A stretch of DNA of 64,000 nucleotides from Longimycelium tulufanense (GTDB lineage Bacteria; Actinomycetota; Actinomycetes; Mycobacteriales; Pseudonocardiaceae): the NCBI RefSeq assembly GCF_014645795.1, contig NZ_BMMK01000016.1, positions 1-64,000 on the forward strand, in the 5' to 3' direction. The translations under genes and the position numbers were made by a program. Under the pieces are notes generated by a model. That model saw only the letters and a program-made list of their open reading frames with translations. It had not been told where the DNA came from and made no database searches. This document shows, one piece after another, positions 16,429 to 25,671 of this stretch (position 1 is the stretch's first letter; each line of letters starts with the position of its first letter).

Positions 16429-17543
16429 GACGACACCCGTTCCAGACGTTCACGCCAGGTCTCGCCGGTGACCTCATCGGTGACCTCGGCCAGCGCATAG
16501 CAGAGGTAGAACCGTTGCAGTGGCGAGATGTCGAGCAGCGGGAGCTGGCGGTAGAACAGGTTGAGCAGCAACCGGTATCCGATGAACCAGCTTCCCGGAC
16601 TGCTGGTTACCCGGGAGGCCGTCACTGCGGCGTGGAACTCGCTGGGGCCACGGTTGTTCTTGCTCGGGTCGAACGTGTCGGTGGTGACGGTGGCGTCCCC
16701 ACTGGGAGCCAACGAGGCCACCACCTCGTCATTGAGAACCCCGCTCTCGACGGCGGCGTCGAACTGGCCGGCGCAGTACGCGAAGGCACTCCGCCACCGC
16801 GCGGCGAGGCAGCTTTCACCACCCTCCAGCACCGCGCGCACCACGCGCTCGACCCGGGGTCGATCCGTAGCCAGGCGGTGGTCGAAGTGGATCCGCACGT
16901 CGGCGCTGCCCCGTTGCCAATGCAGGAACGCCTCCGCGTGCGAACGGAAGGAGAAGCTGCCGAAGGCGATACCCCACGGATGGGATTCGGCCAAGGCCGC
17001 AAACGCCTCGGCCACCCCGCTGAGCACCTGCGAGCGGGTCGGCACGCTGAGCGTGAGTCGTACCGGCTCGAACATTCTGGCCAGTGCGCTCTCCCGCAGC
17101 GGAGCGACCTCGCCCTGCCAGGGGTTGACCTCGCTGTCAGCCACTTCGGAAACCGTGCGGTGCGGCAACAGCGGTAGGTACGGTGGCGGAACTTGTTCCA
17201 TTGCACCGAACTCGGCAGCAGTGCGCAGATAGTCCTGTTCGCTCCGATACCCCTCAGGCAACTCGCGGGCCACGGCCTGCACCCGCTCACGCAGCTCGTC
17301 CTCCGGCACGTGCCGGCCGGGCTCGGCGCGGGTGACCAGGTCGACGTGCGAGCCGTGCAGCCAACCGCGTTGCAGAAACACCGTGTAGACACCGTGTTCG
17401 TGGCGTAGCCAGGCGCCGACGTCAGCCAGCCCGGCAACGAGATCGCGCAGCGAGTCCGCGTGCGAGTACACGCGAAGCGCGGTGAGCGCACCTCTGTGTG
17501 CCGCCGCACCGGCGTCGCGTGCGGAGACCTGGACAGAGCACAT
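16425..17543 (-). CDS. LanB C-terminal-like protein, probable [4+2] pyridine synthase
   Basis: A 372-residue, divergent second relative of the SpaB_C fold. It has no close match to the elimination protein motifs, but shares the family's overall size and a C-terminal helix PLQRFYLCYALAEVTDEV. Thiopeptide clusters encode three LanB-derived proteins (glutamylation, elimination and the TclM/TbtD-type aza-cyclase); the first two are accounted for, so I infer that this is the enzyme that joins two dehydroalanines into the pyridine and releases the leader. It is the first gene of the operon. The ATG at 17543 is preferred over an in-frame TTG at 17567 because GGGGGA sits seven bases before it. Confidence 0.68.
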   Translation of the reverse strand: MCSVQVSARDAGAAAHRGALTALRVYSHADSLRDLVAGLADVGAWLRHEHGVYTVFLQRGWLHGSHVDLVTRAEPGRHVPEDELRERVQAVARELPEGYRSEQDYLRTAAEFGAMEQVPPPYLPLLPHRTVSEVADSEVNPWQGEVAPLRESALARMFEPVRLTLSVPTRSQVLSGVAEAFAALAESHPWGIAFGSFSFRSHAEAFLHWQRGSADVRIHFDHRLATDRPRVERVVRAVLEGGESCLAARWRSAFAYCAGQFDAAVESGVLNDEVVASLAPSGDATVTTDTFDPSKNNRGPSEFHAAVTASRVTSSPGSWFIGYRLLLNLFYRQLPLLDISPLQRFYLCYALAEVTDEVTGETWRERLERVSS

Positions 17544-17665
17544 CCGCAAATCCCCCAGCTCGGTCAACCAGGCACCGTGTGGGTGCTGAAACCCGATGAG
17601 CGGAAGCTACCTCCGGTGCAGGCGGAGAGGGAAGAAAAAGGTCTTGTCGGGCACTGTCAGATCTG

Positions 17666-17687
17666 GCACTGCCCCATGCGGCAGTGC
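17666..17687. promoter_or_regulatory. inverted repeat in the divergent promoter region of the thiopeptide operon
   Basis: GCACTGCC (17666-17673) and GGCAGTGC (17680-17687) form an 8+8 palindrome with a 6-base spacer. A related half-site (GGCACTG) lies about 15 bases to the left. The site is between the operon start (17543) and the divergent small membrane gene (17759), which is where a regulator such as the LuxR or response-regulator proteins encoded nearby would bind. It also could form a weak hairpin. Confidence 0.5.
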
Positions 17688-17758
17688 GGGCCACATTCGT
17701 GTTCCTCTGCTAGCCTGAAATGGCGGGAACGTTTTCGGCGCCCACGAAGGGACGCGAC

Positions 17759-17917
17759 ATGGGGAAGAGGCTGCTGGGGATCGCGCTCGTCGCGATATGG
17801 GCTGTCGCTATCGTGCTGATGGTCAAGAACCACACGTTCTGGTACATCCTGGTGCCGTTGATCGCCAGCGGTGCGCTCGGCCCGATCTGGGGAAGAAAGC
17901 GCAGGTCAGCGGGATGA
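17759..17917 (+). CDS. small membrane protein
   Basis: A 52-residue protein with two hydrophobic stretches (GIALVAIWAVAIVLMV and WYILVPLIASGAL) flanked by basic residues (MGKRLL at the start, GRKRRSAG at the end). The ATG at 17759 has AAGGGA upstream; an extension to 17720 lacks a ribosome-binding site. It is divergent from the thiopeptide operon. I do not recognise a family. A role in immunity is possible but only suggested by position. Confidence 0.55.
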   Translation: MGKRLLGIALVAIWAVAIVLMVKNHTFWYILVPLIASGALGPIWGRKRRSAG

Positions 17918-18118
17918 CGTGGGGTCGGACCCGGGAGAATCGAGACGGGTTCGTCGCTGCGGGTCGGCAGCGGTTCCGACGTATCGAGTTGATTCGCAGG
18001 ATTCAGGGGACGATCGTGTCGAGGGTTGCCACGGCTCGCACACACCCGGTGTAGCTCGTGGCGCCCGTTGCGGGTGCTTCGAGGAAGCTGCACGTAACCG
18101 GTATCGACCACTTCTCAC

Positions 18119-18724
18119 CTAGAGCCAGCCGTTCTCCTCGGCCGTTCTGATGGCTTCGGCGCGGGTTCGCGTGCCGGTTTTTCCGATCGCCGAGGATATC
18201 TTGTTCCGCACGGTGCCCTCGGACAGGTTCAGTCTCCTGGCCAGCTCCGCGACGGTCGCACCATCGGAGGCGGCACTGAGGATCTCCCGTTCCCGTTCAC
18301 TCAACGGGGAGTTTCCGTTGACCAGTGATTCGGCCGCAAGAGTCGGGTCAACCACACGGAGTCCGCCGTGGACGCGGCGAACCGCGTCGACCAGGCTCTC
18401 CGGCGAGGATTCCTTGACCACGAAACCCGCCACGCCGGCCGCCATCGCACGGGACAGGTAACCGGGACGACCGAAGGTGGTGCAGATGATGACCCGGCAG
18501 GACGGCACGGCCTGCCGCAGCCGGGCCGCCGCGTCGATCCCGTTCAGACCGGGCATCTGCACGTCCAGCAGGGCAATGTCCGGTCTGGTGCGTTCGGCGG
18601 CGGAAAGGACGTCGTCCCCGGTGCCGACCTCGGCAACGACTTCCATGTCCCGTTCCAGGCCCAGCAGCGCGGACAACGCGCCCCGCACCAGTGCCTGGTC
18701 GTCGGCGAGGAGGATCCTGATCAC
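18119..18724 (-). CDS. NarL/LuxR-family response regulator
   Basis: A 201-residue two-domain regulator. The receiver domain carries the acidic pair DD at residues 8-9 and the phospho-acceptor Asp54 in ALLDVQMPG. The output domain (about 135-195) is a LuxR-type helix-turn-helix with ATVAELARRLNLSEGTVRN. It overlaps the histidine kinase gene by four bases (ATGA) and is the last gene of a four-gene transporter/kinase/regulator operon. It probably controls that transporter in response to a cell-envelope or peptide signal; control of the neighbouring thiopeptide genes is speculative. Confidence 0.9.
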   Translation of the reverse strand: MIRILLADDQALVRGALSALLGLERDMEVVAEVGTGDDVLSAAERTRPDIALLDVQMPGLNGIDAAARLRQAVPSCRVIICTTFGRPGYLSRAMAAGVAGFVVKESSPESLVDAVRRVHGGLRVVDPTLAAESLVNGNSPLSEREREILSAASDGATVAELARRLNLSEGTVRNKISSAIGKTGTRTRAEAIRTAEENGWL

Positions 18725-19866
18725 CGCGCCGCCCTGAGCCGGAATCCCTGGCCCGGCACCGATTCCACGTCCAGGCTCCCCCGCACGGCCGCCATCCGCT
18801 CGGTGAGCCCGAGCAGCCCGTTACCGGCCCCCGGCCCGGTCGGGCGACCGTTGCCGTTGTCGGCCACCTCAATGCTCGACCTCGTCAGCGCCACCCGGCA
18901 CCGGCTGGCCCCGCTGTGCCGAATCACGTTGGTCACCCCTTCCCGCAGTACGTACGCGAAGGCCTCGCGCACGACCGGGTCCACCTCGTCGATGCTGCGC
19001 GGCAGCTCCGCCTCGATCCCCGCCGCCCGCAGCGCCGCCCCGGCGTTGACCAGCTCCGCGGCCAGGGAGGGCTTGCGGTAGCCGGAGACGGTGGCGCGCA
19101 CCTCGGCCAGCGAGTTGCCGGCCAACTCCTCGATGGCGCGTAGCTCGGCCACCGGACGTTGCGGGTCCACCCCGTCCTCCAACATCCGCCGCGCCAGCCC
19201 GGCCTTCAGCTTGATCGTGGTCAGACTGTGGCCCATCACGTCGTGCAGGTCCCGGCTGAGCCGGGCCCGCTCCTGGGCCACCGCGAGCTCCGCGATCTCG
19301 TCCCTGGCCGCGCGCAGATCCGCGTTGGTCCAGATCAGCGCGGAGATGCCGAAGGTGGCAGCGGCAACCGCACCGAGGACCAGGGCGGACTCCACGTCCG
19401 GTCGCCCGTCCACGATCGCCGTGGAGACCAGCAGGACCAGCACCGACCCGACGGTCATCGGAATGCTGATCAACCGCGGCAGCACCATCAGCGCCACGCT
19501 GACAGTGAACGTCAGGTACAGCAGGAAACGTGGACCGAGCAACACCCCGAGCAGCAATCCCAGCACGAGGAGCGTCCCCGAACCGACGAGCCGCGCACGG
19601 TGGCCGGCCGCGGGGCCGAGGACCAGCATGGTCAGCCAACACGCCGCGTACAACACGGCGTCGAGCACGACCACCGCGCCTAGCCACGTCGGATACGGCT
19701 CGGACAACACCTGGTGGACCGGCCCCACGAGGTAGATCGCGAACGGTGCGGCAGCGATGGTCCGCCACGCGCGGCCGGGGGCCCATCGGCCGCGCATCGA
19801 CCGCCACTGCGGCCACGTGTACCACCACGCCCGCTCGAACACGTTCGGAACGGCGCCCTGACTCAT
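18721..19866 (-). CDS. DesK-type sensor histidine kinase
   Basis: A 381-residue kinase. Residues 40-180 contain about six transmembrane helices with almost no extracytoplasmic domain. The HisKA_3 dimerisation region follows, with the phospho-acceptor His208 in SRDLHDVMGHS, then a HATPase domain with an N-box around VLREGVTNVIRHS and a G-box in DNGNGRPTGPGAGNGLLGL. This intramembrane-sensing type is often linked to ABC transporters. ATG 19866 overlaps the permease stop (ATGA), which fixes the start; the frame is open further upstream only by chance. Confidence 0.9.
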   Translation of the reverse strand: MSQGAVPNVFERAWWYTWPQWRSMRGRWAPGRAWRTIAAAPFAIYLVGPVHQVLSEPYPTWLGAVVVLDAVLYAACWLTMLVLGPAAGHRARLVGSGTLLVLGLLLGVLLGPRFLLYLTFTVSVALMVLPRLISIPMTVGSVLVLLVSTAIVDGRPDVESALVLGAVAAATFGISALIWTNADLRAARDEIAELAVAQERARLSRDLHDVMGHSLTTIKLKAGLARRMLEDGVDPQRPVAELRAIEELAGNSLAEVRATVSGYRKPSLAAELVNAGAALRAAGIEAELPRSIDEVDPVVREAFAYVLREGVTNVIRHSGASRCRVALTRSSIEVADNGNGRPTGPGAGNGLLGLTERMAAVRGSLDVESVPGQGFRLRAAR

Positions 19867-20606
19867 CCGCGTGCGCTGTCCCTGCGATAACGCAGCGCCA
19901 CCAGGCCACCGAGCACCACCGTCCACACCGCCAGCACCAGCGCGCAGCTCGACAGCGCCTCGTGGTGGTCCACCGCGCTGCGGCCGACCTGGCTCATCCA
20001 GTAGCTGGGCAACACCCTGGCGAGCTGGTGCATCCAGTCGGGGAGGACCTCGATCGGCACCCACAACCCGCCCAGGATCGCCAGCACCATCATCAACATC
20101 GATGTGATGGACTGCATGGAGTCCGACGTGCCGAGCTGGCCCAGCAACAGGCCGAGCAACGCGAAGGGGATCGCGGCCAGCCAGATTCCCACGGTCGCCT
20201 GTACCCACTGCGCGCCCGACAGGCGCACGCCCTGGGTGGTGATCGCGACCAGCGGTACCAGGATCACCACGGGAAGCGCGACGCCCAGCCCCGACAGTCC
20301 CTTGCCGGTCAGGTAACCGACGCCGGACAGCGGGGTCAACCGGAGTTGCCGCTGCCAGCCGGAGCCCCGTTCCACCGCGACCCGGGCGCCGCTGTAGAGG
20401 GCGGCCGACATCGCACCCCACGCGGTCATGTTGATCATGATCACCGAGTGGTAGTCGATCCCGGCGGCGTTGTCGGGGGTGTCGTTGCCGAACAGCTGCG
20501 AGAAGAAGACGAACAACACGATCGGGAACGCGACCGTGAAGACCAGGAACCGGGTCGAGCGCATCGTACGGCGCAGCTCGAAGACGAGGTAGCCGGTGTG
20601 GATCAT
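19863..20606 (-). CDS. ABC-2 family transporter permease
   Basis: A 247-residue membrane protein with six hydrophobic segments. The first is FLVFTVAFPIVLFVFFSQLF, after which comes a loop with ERGSGWQRQLRLTPLSG, characteristic of DrrB/NatB-like ABC-2 permeases. It overlaps both the upstream ATPase gene and the downstream kinase gene by four bases each. Substrate unknown; antibiotic or peptide efflux is the usual role of such kinase-coupled systems. Confidence 0.88.
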   Translation of the reverse strand: MIHTGYLVFELRRTMRSTRFLVFTVAFPIVLFVFFSQLFGNDTPDNAAGIDYHSVIMINMTAWGAMSAALYSGARVAVERGSGWQRQLRLTPLSGVGYLTGKGLSGLGVALPVVILVPLVAITTQGVRLSGAQWVQATVGIWLAAIPFALLGLLLGQLGTSDSMQSITSMLMMVLAILGGLWVPIEVLPDWMHQLARVLPSYWMSQVGRSAVDHHEALSSCALVLAVWTVVLGGLVALRYRRDSARG

Positions 20607-21532
20607 CGCTGCTCCTGTTCGGAGGTCAGCGCGAGGAAGGCGGCTTCCAGGCCGACCGAGCTGACCTCGAGGTCCTTGGCGCGGGGGAACTCGATGAGCA
20701 GGGCGCGGGCGGCGGCGTCCGCATCCGTGCAGACCAGTTCGATCCGGTCACCGCGCACCGAGGCGGCGGTGACCCCGGGCAGCGCGGCCAGCCGCTCCCG
20801 GTCGGCTCCGGGCAGGGTCGCGCGAACGGTACGCCCGGACGCGGCCTCGCGGACCGCGGCCACCGTGCCGTCGGCGACGATTTTGCCGCCGCGCATCAGC
20901 ACCACCCGGTCGGCGAACTCCTCGGCCTCCTCCAGGTAGTGCGTGGCGAACAACACGGTACGGCCCTGGTCGGTGAACTCCCGCATGGAGGTCCAGAACT
21001 CCTTGCGTGCGGAGACGTCCATCGCCGTCGTCGGCTCGTCCAGCACGAGCAGGTCGGGGTTGCCGACCAGCGCGATCGCGAACCGCGTGCGTTGCCGCTG
21101 CCCACCGGAAAGCTTGGCACAGCGCCGGTTGGCCACATCCACGATCCCCGACCGACGCAGAACCTCCGCGGTGGGCAGCGGATCGTCGTGCAGGGATCCG
21201 ACCATGCCGACAACCTCGGCGACCGTGGCGTCCTCCGGCAGCGCGGCCTCCTGCAACATGGCGCCGACCACACCGCGGGTCACCGCCTCGTGCGGGGCCA
21301 GCCCGAACACGCTGACGTCGCCGTCGTCCGGTGCGGTGAGTCCCAGGAGCATGTCGATCGTGGTCGACTTGCCTGCCCCGTTGGGACCGAGCAGGGCGAC
21401 AACCTCTCCCGGGGCGACGACTAGGTCCACGCCGTCGACGGCCACCACGTCGCCGTAGCGTTTGCGCAAGCCCCGCAAGGTGATCGCGGTGCCGACGCGT
21501 ACCGGTGTCATCCCAACATCCACTGTGGTCAC
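20603..21532 (-). CDS. ABC transporter ATP-binding protein (two-component-linked)
   Basis: A 309-residue ATPase with Walker A GPNGAGKS (49-56), signature LSGGQRQR, Walker B LLVLDEPT, and a C-terminal region (about 220-309) that is typical of drug/antibiotic exporters. It is the first gene of the operon that continues with permease, kinase and response regulator. A second, distinct exporter next to the one inside the thiopeptide operon suggests a resistance or detoxification function, but no sequence feature proves the substrate. Confidence 0.9.
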   Translation of the reverse strand: MTTVDVGMTPVRVGTAITLRGLRKRYGDVVAVDGVDLVVAPGEVVALLGPNGAGKSTTIDMLLGLTAPDDGDVSVFGLAPHEAVTRGVVGAMLQEAALPEDATVAEVVGMVGSLHDDPLPTAEVLRRSGIVDVANRRCAKLSGGQRQRTRFAIALVGNPDLLVLDEPTTAMDVSARKEFWTSMREFTDQGRTVLFATHYLEEAEEFADRVVLMRGGKIVADGTVAAVREAASGRTVRATLPGADRERLAALPGVTAASVRGDRIELVCTDADAAARALLIEFPRAKDLEVSSVGLEAAFLALTSEQEQR

Positions 21533-21622
21533 ATCCTGAAGCTATGCGGGCCGGCCCGCCCGCACCGATGGGCTCCGTCACCGATCATGCATGACATCCG
21601 TCCCGCGGAGTGGTTACAAATG

Positions 21623-22318
21623 TCATCGGATCCGGGGACGGATGCTCGCTAGCGTTGGGACATGCGGGTGGTGTCCGTCCAGGTAGCGGTAGACAGCCTC
21701 GGACCGGCTGTAGACGCCGAGCTTGACGTACAGGCTCTTGAGCCTGCGGTAGAAGCTGCGTTCGGAGATGAACAACTGCTTGGCGATGTCCCGCATGGTC
21801 GCGTCGGTGGACAGCAGGGACAGCAGCTGGAGCTCGTCGGCCCGGAGCGCGGGTTCCCGGGGTTCCCGGCTGGCGAGCCGGCGCAGCAGTGCCGGGAGGC
21901 CCCGTGGGTCGACAAGACGGTTCCAGACGGCCATGGCGCCGGCTTCGATGAACAACGCCGACAGGCGGCCGTCGAGGTCGGGCACCACGACCACGACCGA
22001 GGTGGCGGTGCGGACGATCCGCATCGCCTGGTTGATGTCGCGGTGCGAGCCGGCGGTGAGCACCAGCTCGGTGCCCCGGCCGGCGTCGGTGCCCGCGAGC
22101 AGGTCCCAGCGCATCCCGGCGGACTCCACCAGCTGGAGTTCTGCGCGCAGGTCACCGATGCTGCGGGGATCGACCAGGATGCCGGTTCCCTCGGCCGCGG
22201 CCGAGGGAACGAGCTGCTGGCCGGCGGACGACGAAGAACTCACGGCTGTCCCCCAAGTCAACAGGCCGTCGTAGGCGTTCCTCAACCAATGCGGGAAAAA
22301 CGATCTCCCGAGATCCAC
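21623..22318 (-). CDS. LuxR-type transcriptional regulator
   Basis: A 231-residue protein with a C-terminal LuxR-like helix-turn-helix (about 165-225: STDATMRDIAKQLFISERSFYRRLKSLYVKLG) and an N-terminal part (residues 45-150) with receiver-like alternating beta/alpha pattern but no obvious phospho-acceptor set. It is the first gene on the minus strand after an 870-base gap and is 90 bases upstream of the transporter/kinase operon. It could be the pathway-specific activator of the thiopeptide cluster; that is inferred from proximity. Confidence 0.75.
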   Translation of the reverse strand: MDLGRSFFPHWLRNAYDGLLTWGTAVSSSSSAGQQLVPSAAAEGTGILVDPRSIGDLRAELQLVESAGMRWDLLAGTDAGRGTELVLTAGSHRDINQAMRIVRTATSVVVVVPDLDGRLSALFIEAGAMAVWNRLVDPRGLPALLRRLASREPREPALRADELQLLSLLSTDATMRDIAKQLFISERSFYRRLKSLYVKLGVYSRSEAVYRYLDGHHPHVPTLASIRPRIR

Positions 22319-23190
22319 ATTTGACAGCTACGAACGCGCCGAATCATACATAGCGGTCCTTGCGTCGCCAACCGTTCTGTGTGGTTGAATACTGGCCCGG
22401 TGTTCTTTTACTGTTGAATTACCTTTGTCTCACGCTGTCTTTCCGGTCGGATCGCGTGTTGACATCCGGTAAGCCTGATATGTCGAGTACGAAAACAGTG
22501 TTCGCCGGGGGCCGGCGATATTCTGGGTACCGGGCACGTGCCGTCACCGAGCGGGTGCGGACGGTGGTGGTCCTGCTCGGGGTGGCGGCGTCGTCGCTGT
22601 TCCGCACCTGGCGAGGCGCCCGCGTCCCGGCGCGCGGAGGCGGGGCCTCCGGGCTGTCACGCGCGACGGACCCCACTGGAGATGGGGGAGGGGACGCGAT
22701 GGCGATTCCACGGGGAGAAAAACTCTCGCTCTCCCGCGTCCGTCGACTCCGGTGGAACGTTCCTGATCGTCCTGGGTAGATACGCTGGCGAAAGTCCCTG
22801 TTTCGCGCGGCTGGATCGGCAGGTCGGGATGGTCGCACCCCGCGTGCCGCGAGGCGGAGATCCTCCGGCGGCATTTCGCCGGCAGTGCCTACGGTGCATG
22901 GGGCAGGCACCGTGATTTTCGAATCAGTCCCGTCGTTCCCGAAATCAGGTCGGGGGTCGCTGTCACGGCTGGACCTGGCGCCGGCGATGTCAGGCACCGA
23001 CGAGCACTCACGCGCGACGAGGTGGGTGGGGCTGCGGTGGGCCGGAGGTCCGGATTCGCCCACTGGTCGGGGCAGGCACGCTCGGCGGGCCATAGCGGTT
23101 GACAACAACCGCGGTCAACCCGAGTCGTGCCTGCCCCTCGAACGGACTAGTCAGTTTCTGCGGGTGAACATGATTCTTTTGATGTTTGAA
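22319..23190. other. 870-base region without a supportable gene
   Basis: The left part (about 22330-22460) is unusually AT-rich for this window, including a TTGAAT and a TTCTTTTACTGTTGAATTACC stretch-like region, and probably contains the promoter of the LuxR gene. The rest holds open frames on both strands with arginine/proline-rich low-complexity translations that look like GC-bias artefacts. I see no RNA gene. Confidence 0.5.
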
Positions 23191-23193
23191 GAA

Positions 23194-23838
23194 TCAGCAA
23201 CGCTTCCACGCGAAGTGGTAGGTCGTCTTGATGCTTCCGTCGGTCGAGTCCATGGCGATGAAGCTCGTCGTGCTCTTCGGGTCCGACGTTCCCGCGTTCA
23301 CCCGCAGCTCGGTGTTGATGTTGAAGTTACGCTTCTCGCCGCAGGGGTGATAGACGAGCTGTGCCACGTCGGTGACGTCGGTCGCCTGCCAGTTGTCGCT
23401 GATCGGGCCCTTGAGGTGGTAGTCCTCGCGTGCCGTCGGCGACATCCCCTGGAAGTAGTAGCTCGCCCGCTGCAGCGCCGTCGCGCCCTTCTCCAGGTGG
23501 GCGAAGCCGCGGTAGTCGGCCTTGGCGATCGCGTAGGTGAACCCGTGCGGCACGTGCACCAGCAGGTTGAGCTGGCAGTTCTTCCGGAAGTCGGTCGGCT
23601 TGGCACCCACGCCGACCTGGGCGAGGTATTCGCTGTAGGTCACGGTGAACGCGGTGTTGTCCGGCGAGGTCGCCACCTCGGCGGTCCCCCGCTTGCACCC
23701 GGAACCGTTGATCGTCACCAGCTCGATGACAATCTTGTCCTTCGGCGGATCCGTGATCTTGGGGTATGTGGCCTGTGCCTGTAGTGGTGCGGCCAACAGC
23801 ACCAATGCCAGGCCGAGTACGAACGCTATTTTGCGCAT
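23194..23838 (-). CDS. secreted DUF4360-family protein
   Basis: A 214-residue exported protein. A signal peptide (MRKIAFVLGLALVLLAAPLQAQA) leads into a mature part with the DUF4360 pattern: VTINGSGCKRGTAEVA, then FTVTYSEYLAQVG, FRKNCQLNLLVHVPHGFTYA and a C-terminal Cys pair region. ATG 23838 with GGGAG upstream is preferred over a GTG seven codons earlier. The family is widespread in actinomycetes and fungi and has no established function. Nothing links it to its neighbours. Confidence 0.82.
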   Translation of the reverse strand: MRKIAFVLGLALVLLAAPLQAQATYPKITDPPKDKIVIELVTINGSGCKRGTAEVATSPDNTAFTVTYSEYLAQVGVGAKPTDFRKNCQLNLLVHVPHGFTYAIAKADYRGFAHLEKGATALQRASYYFQGMSPTAREDYHLKGPISDNWQATDVTDVAQLVYHPCGEKRNFNINTELRVNAGTSDPKSTTSFIAMDSTDGSIKTTYHFAWKRC

Positions 23839-25118
23839 GCGAGTCTCCCAACCCGTCACAATGTGATCGCGCGCCCCAGATCATGCTAACCGTGACTGAA
23901 ATCTTTCATCACCCGCCGTGCGGAGCAATACGGCAGTCGGTGTGGCGTCCGAGGGAACCAAGGTGGTTACGTCGAAAGGTCTGTTCCGATCGAACAAGGA
24001 CACGATCCGGGTTGGCAACTACGTGGAAACGGTGATCCTCACCGTCAGGCGGCTTCGCGCCAATTATGGCGATTCCGTGCACTACGGGAACAGGCCGGCG
24101 CTCGGGTGAGGCGTGTGGTGGTGAAGACCCGGTTCGCGTCGTTCGAGGCGGCAGGAGACCCACAGGTGAACGACACCGCGAGCGGGGACGATGTTTCCGA
24201 GAAGCGCCGTGTAGGGCCCTCTCCCGCCTCCGGTGCCCGCGGCATCGACGCAGCGCCCTGAGGTCGTAGTTGTCGTAGAGGTCGTAGTGGAGGTTGCGCC
24301 CTGCCACGCGGCGTAGCACCACTGCGACGCGCGCCCCGGTTGCCACCTGCGAGCTGCGGATTGTGCATCGGAACCGGGCCTCCGCGCCCACACCGTTGCT
24401 GCGCTGCGGAAACAGTGTCCTGTGGGCAAAGCGGGGCGGGAAATGACCGCGTGCCGGCGAAGCCGGAAAGCTGCGGCTTCATGCCTTGGCGCACGCCACT
24501 TCCAGCGATGACCGCACGGACTCCGCCCATACCGTGCGTGGCGGACGCGATCATGGCGTAGAGTGTCCCTCGCGGCGCGCGCCTCCCCCTCGCGCTGCCG
24601 CTAGGTCGGGAGGCCGGCCAGGCGCGGAACCCCCAGTCGCGGACTCTGGCCGGCCCCCTCTCTTCCGTCTCGTTCGCTGATATCCCGGCAACCTGCGCCG
24701 GTTTCCCGGCGCCGCCGCGTTCGCGGTCGCTCGAACTCCGTCGTTCGGTGGTTCGGGGCGCGCAACTGCTCCGCGGGCGGGACACGTGTGGTGGCCGCCG
24801 CGCCCGCGGCGGCCGGGCGCGGCGGCTCCCCTCCCCACAACGGGCGGCCGAGCCAAACTCCACCCCCAGTGGGAGCCGGACCGGTTCACCCATTTATGGC
24901 AGCTTAGTAGCACGAGGGGCACATAAGCTAGTAGTTACGTCAGGCGACCTCCGTGGCTACGCTGAGGGGCCGGCACCCACACCGGCCCCGGTGGTCGCGC
25001 CCGGGGTGCTTCGTCGCACGTCCGGGCGCGCGGCGGAGGGGCAGTGGGGTCCGGCGGCGGGGCCGGGTACCGGGGGCGGACAGCCGGCAGCGGGTCGGTG
25101 CGGAAGGGATGGACGGCG
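23839..25118. other. 1.3-kb intergenic region
   Basis: No gene is convincing. Long open frames on the minus strand (for example 24045-24893) translate into Arg/Ala/Gly-rich sequence without domain or conserved start. The region around 24895-24940 is AT-richer and has repeated TAGTAG elements, listed separately as a regulatory candidate for the downstream XRE/ImmA operon. Confidence 0.5.
24895..24940 (+). promoter_or_regulatory. TAGTAG repeat element, candidate operator/promoter of the XRE-ImmA operon
   Basis: AGCTTAGTAG (24901-24910) and AGCTAGTAG (24926-24934) form a direct repeat with 25-base spacing in a locally AT-rich patch. The CTTA...TAAG halves (24903-24906, 24924-24927) also give dyad symmetry. 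It lies about 185 bases upstream of the XRE start. Autoregulation by the XRE protein is inferred. Confidence 0.4.
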
Positions 25119-25565
25119 ATGGCGGAGCGACGAACGCTGGCGCAGAAGCTGGACCACCTGCTGCGCGTGGTCCATCCGGCCGGCCGCGGCCCCTACACCC
25201 ACGAGGAGGTCGCCCAGGCGATCAAGGCGCGGGGCGGTCCCACCATCTCGGCGGCCTACCTCTGGCAACTGCGCAAGGGCCTGCGGGACAACCCCACCAA
25301 GAACCATTTGGAGGCACTGGCCGGGTTCTTCGGCGTGCCCGTGGCCTACTTCTTCGACGACGAGCAGGCCCGCATTGTCGACGAGGAGATCGAGTTCCTC
25401 CAGGCCATGCGCGACGCCGAGGTGCGCGACGTGGCGTTGCGCACCATGCGGCTGAGCCCGGAGGCACGCCGTTCGGTCGCGGCCATCATCGCCGAGCTGG
25501 GTCGGTACGAGAACCGCTCGGATCGCCGCCGCCGAACGGGCGAGGAGGAACGCGGGGACTCGTGA
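25119..25565 (+). CDS. XRE-family DNA-binding protein
   Basis: A 148-residue protein with an N-terminal helix-turn-helix (about 20-70: YTHEEVAQAIKARGGPTISAAYLWQLRKG, then the NPTKNHLEALAGFFGVPVAYFFDD motif) and a helical C-terminus. The ATG at 25119 has AAGGGA about ten bases upstream. It forms an operon with an ImmA/IrrE-like peptidase and a large membrane protein; this triad recurs in Pseudonocardiaceae and mycobacteria-related genomes. By analogy with ImmR/ImmA, the protease may cleave or antagonise this repressor. Confidence 0.85.
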   Translation: MAERRTLAQKLDHLLRVVHPAGRGPYTHEEVAQAIKARGGPTISAAYLWQLRKGLRDNPTKNHLEALAGFFGVPVAYFFDDEQARIVDEEIEFLQAMRDAEVRDVALRTMRLSPEARRSVAAIIAELGRYENRSDRRRRTGEEERGDS

Positions 25566-25671
25566 CAGGATGACCGATAATCGACGCGACATGGGTCGCG
25601 TCGCCTGCATGCGGCTCGCCCGCGCGTGGGCTCCACCCCGCAGCCCGCTCCTCGGGAGGAGTGAGCAGGTC

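Noticed and set aside
15593-16498. In-frame upstream extension of the exporter permease
   Set aside because: This part is the ABC ATPase gene read in another frame. The GTG at 15592 overlapping the ATPase stop is the natural start.
22360-22779. Plus-strand frame beside the LuxR gene
   Set aside because: Begins in an AT-rich promoter-like patch, then turns into Arg/Gly-rich sequence with no family resemblance.
24045-24893. Minus-strand open frame in the 1.3-kb gap
   Set aside because: Low-complexity Arg/Ser/Pro translation, no ribosome-binding site and no recognisable domain.
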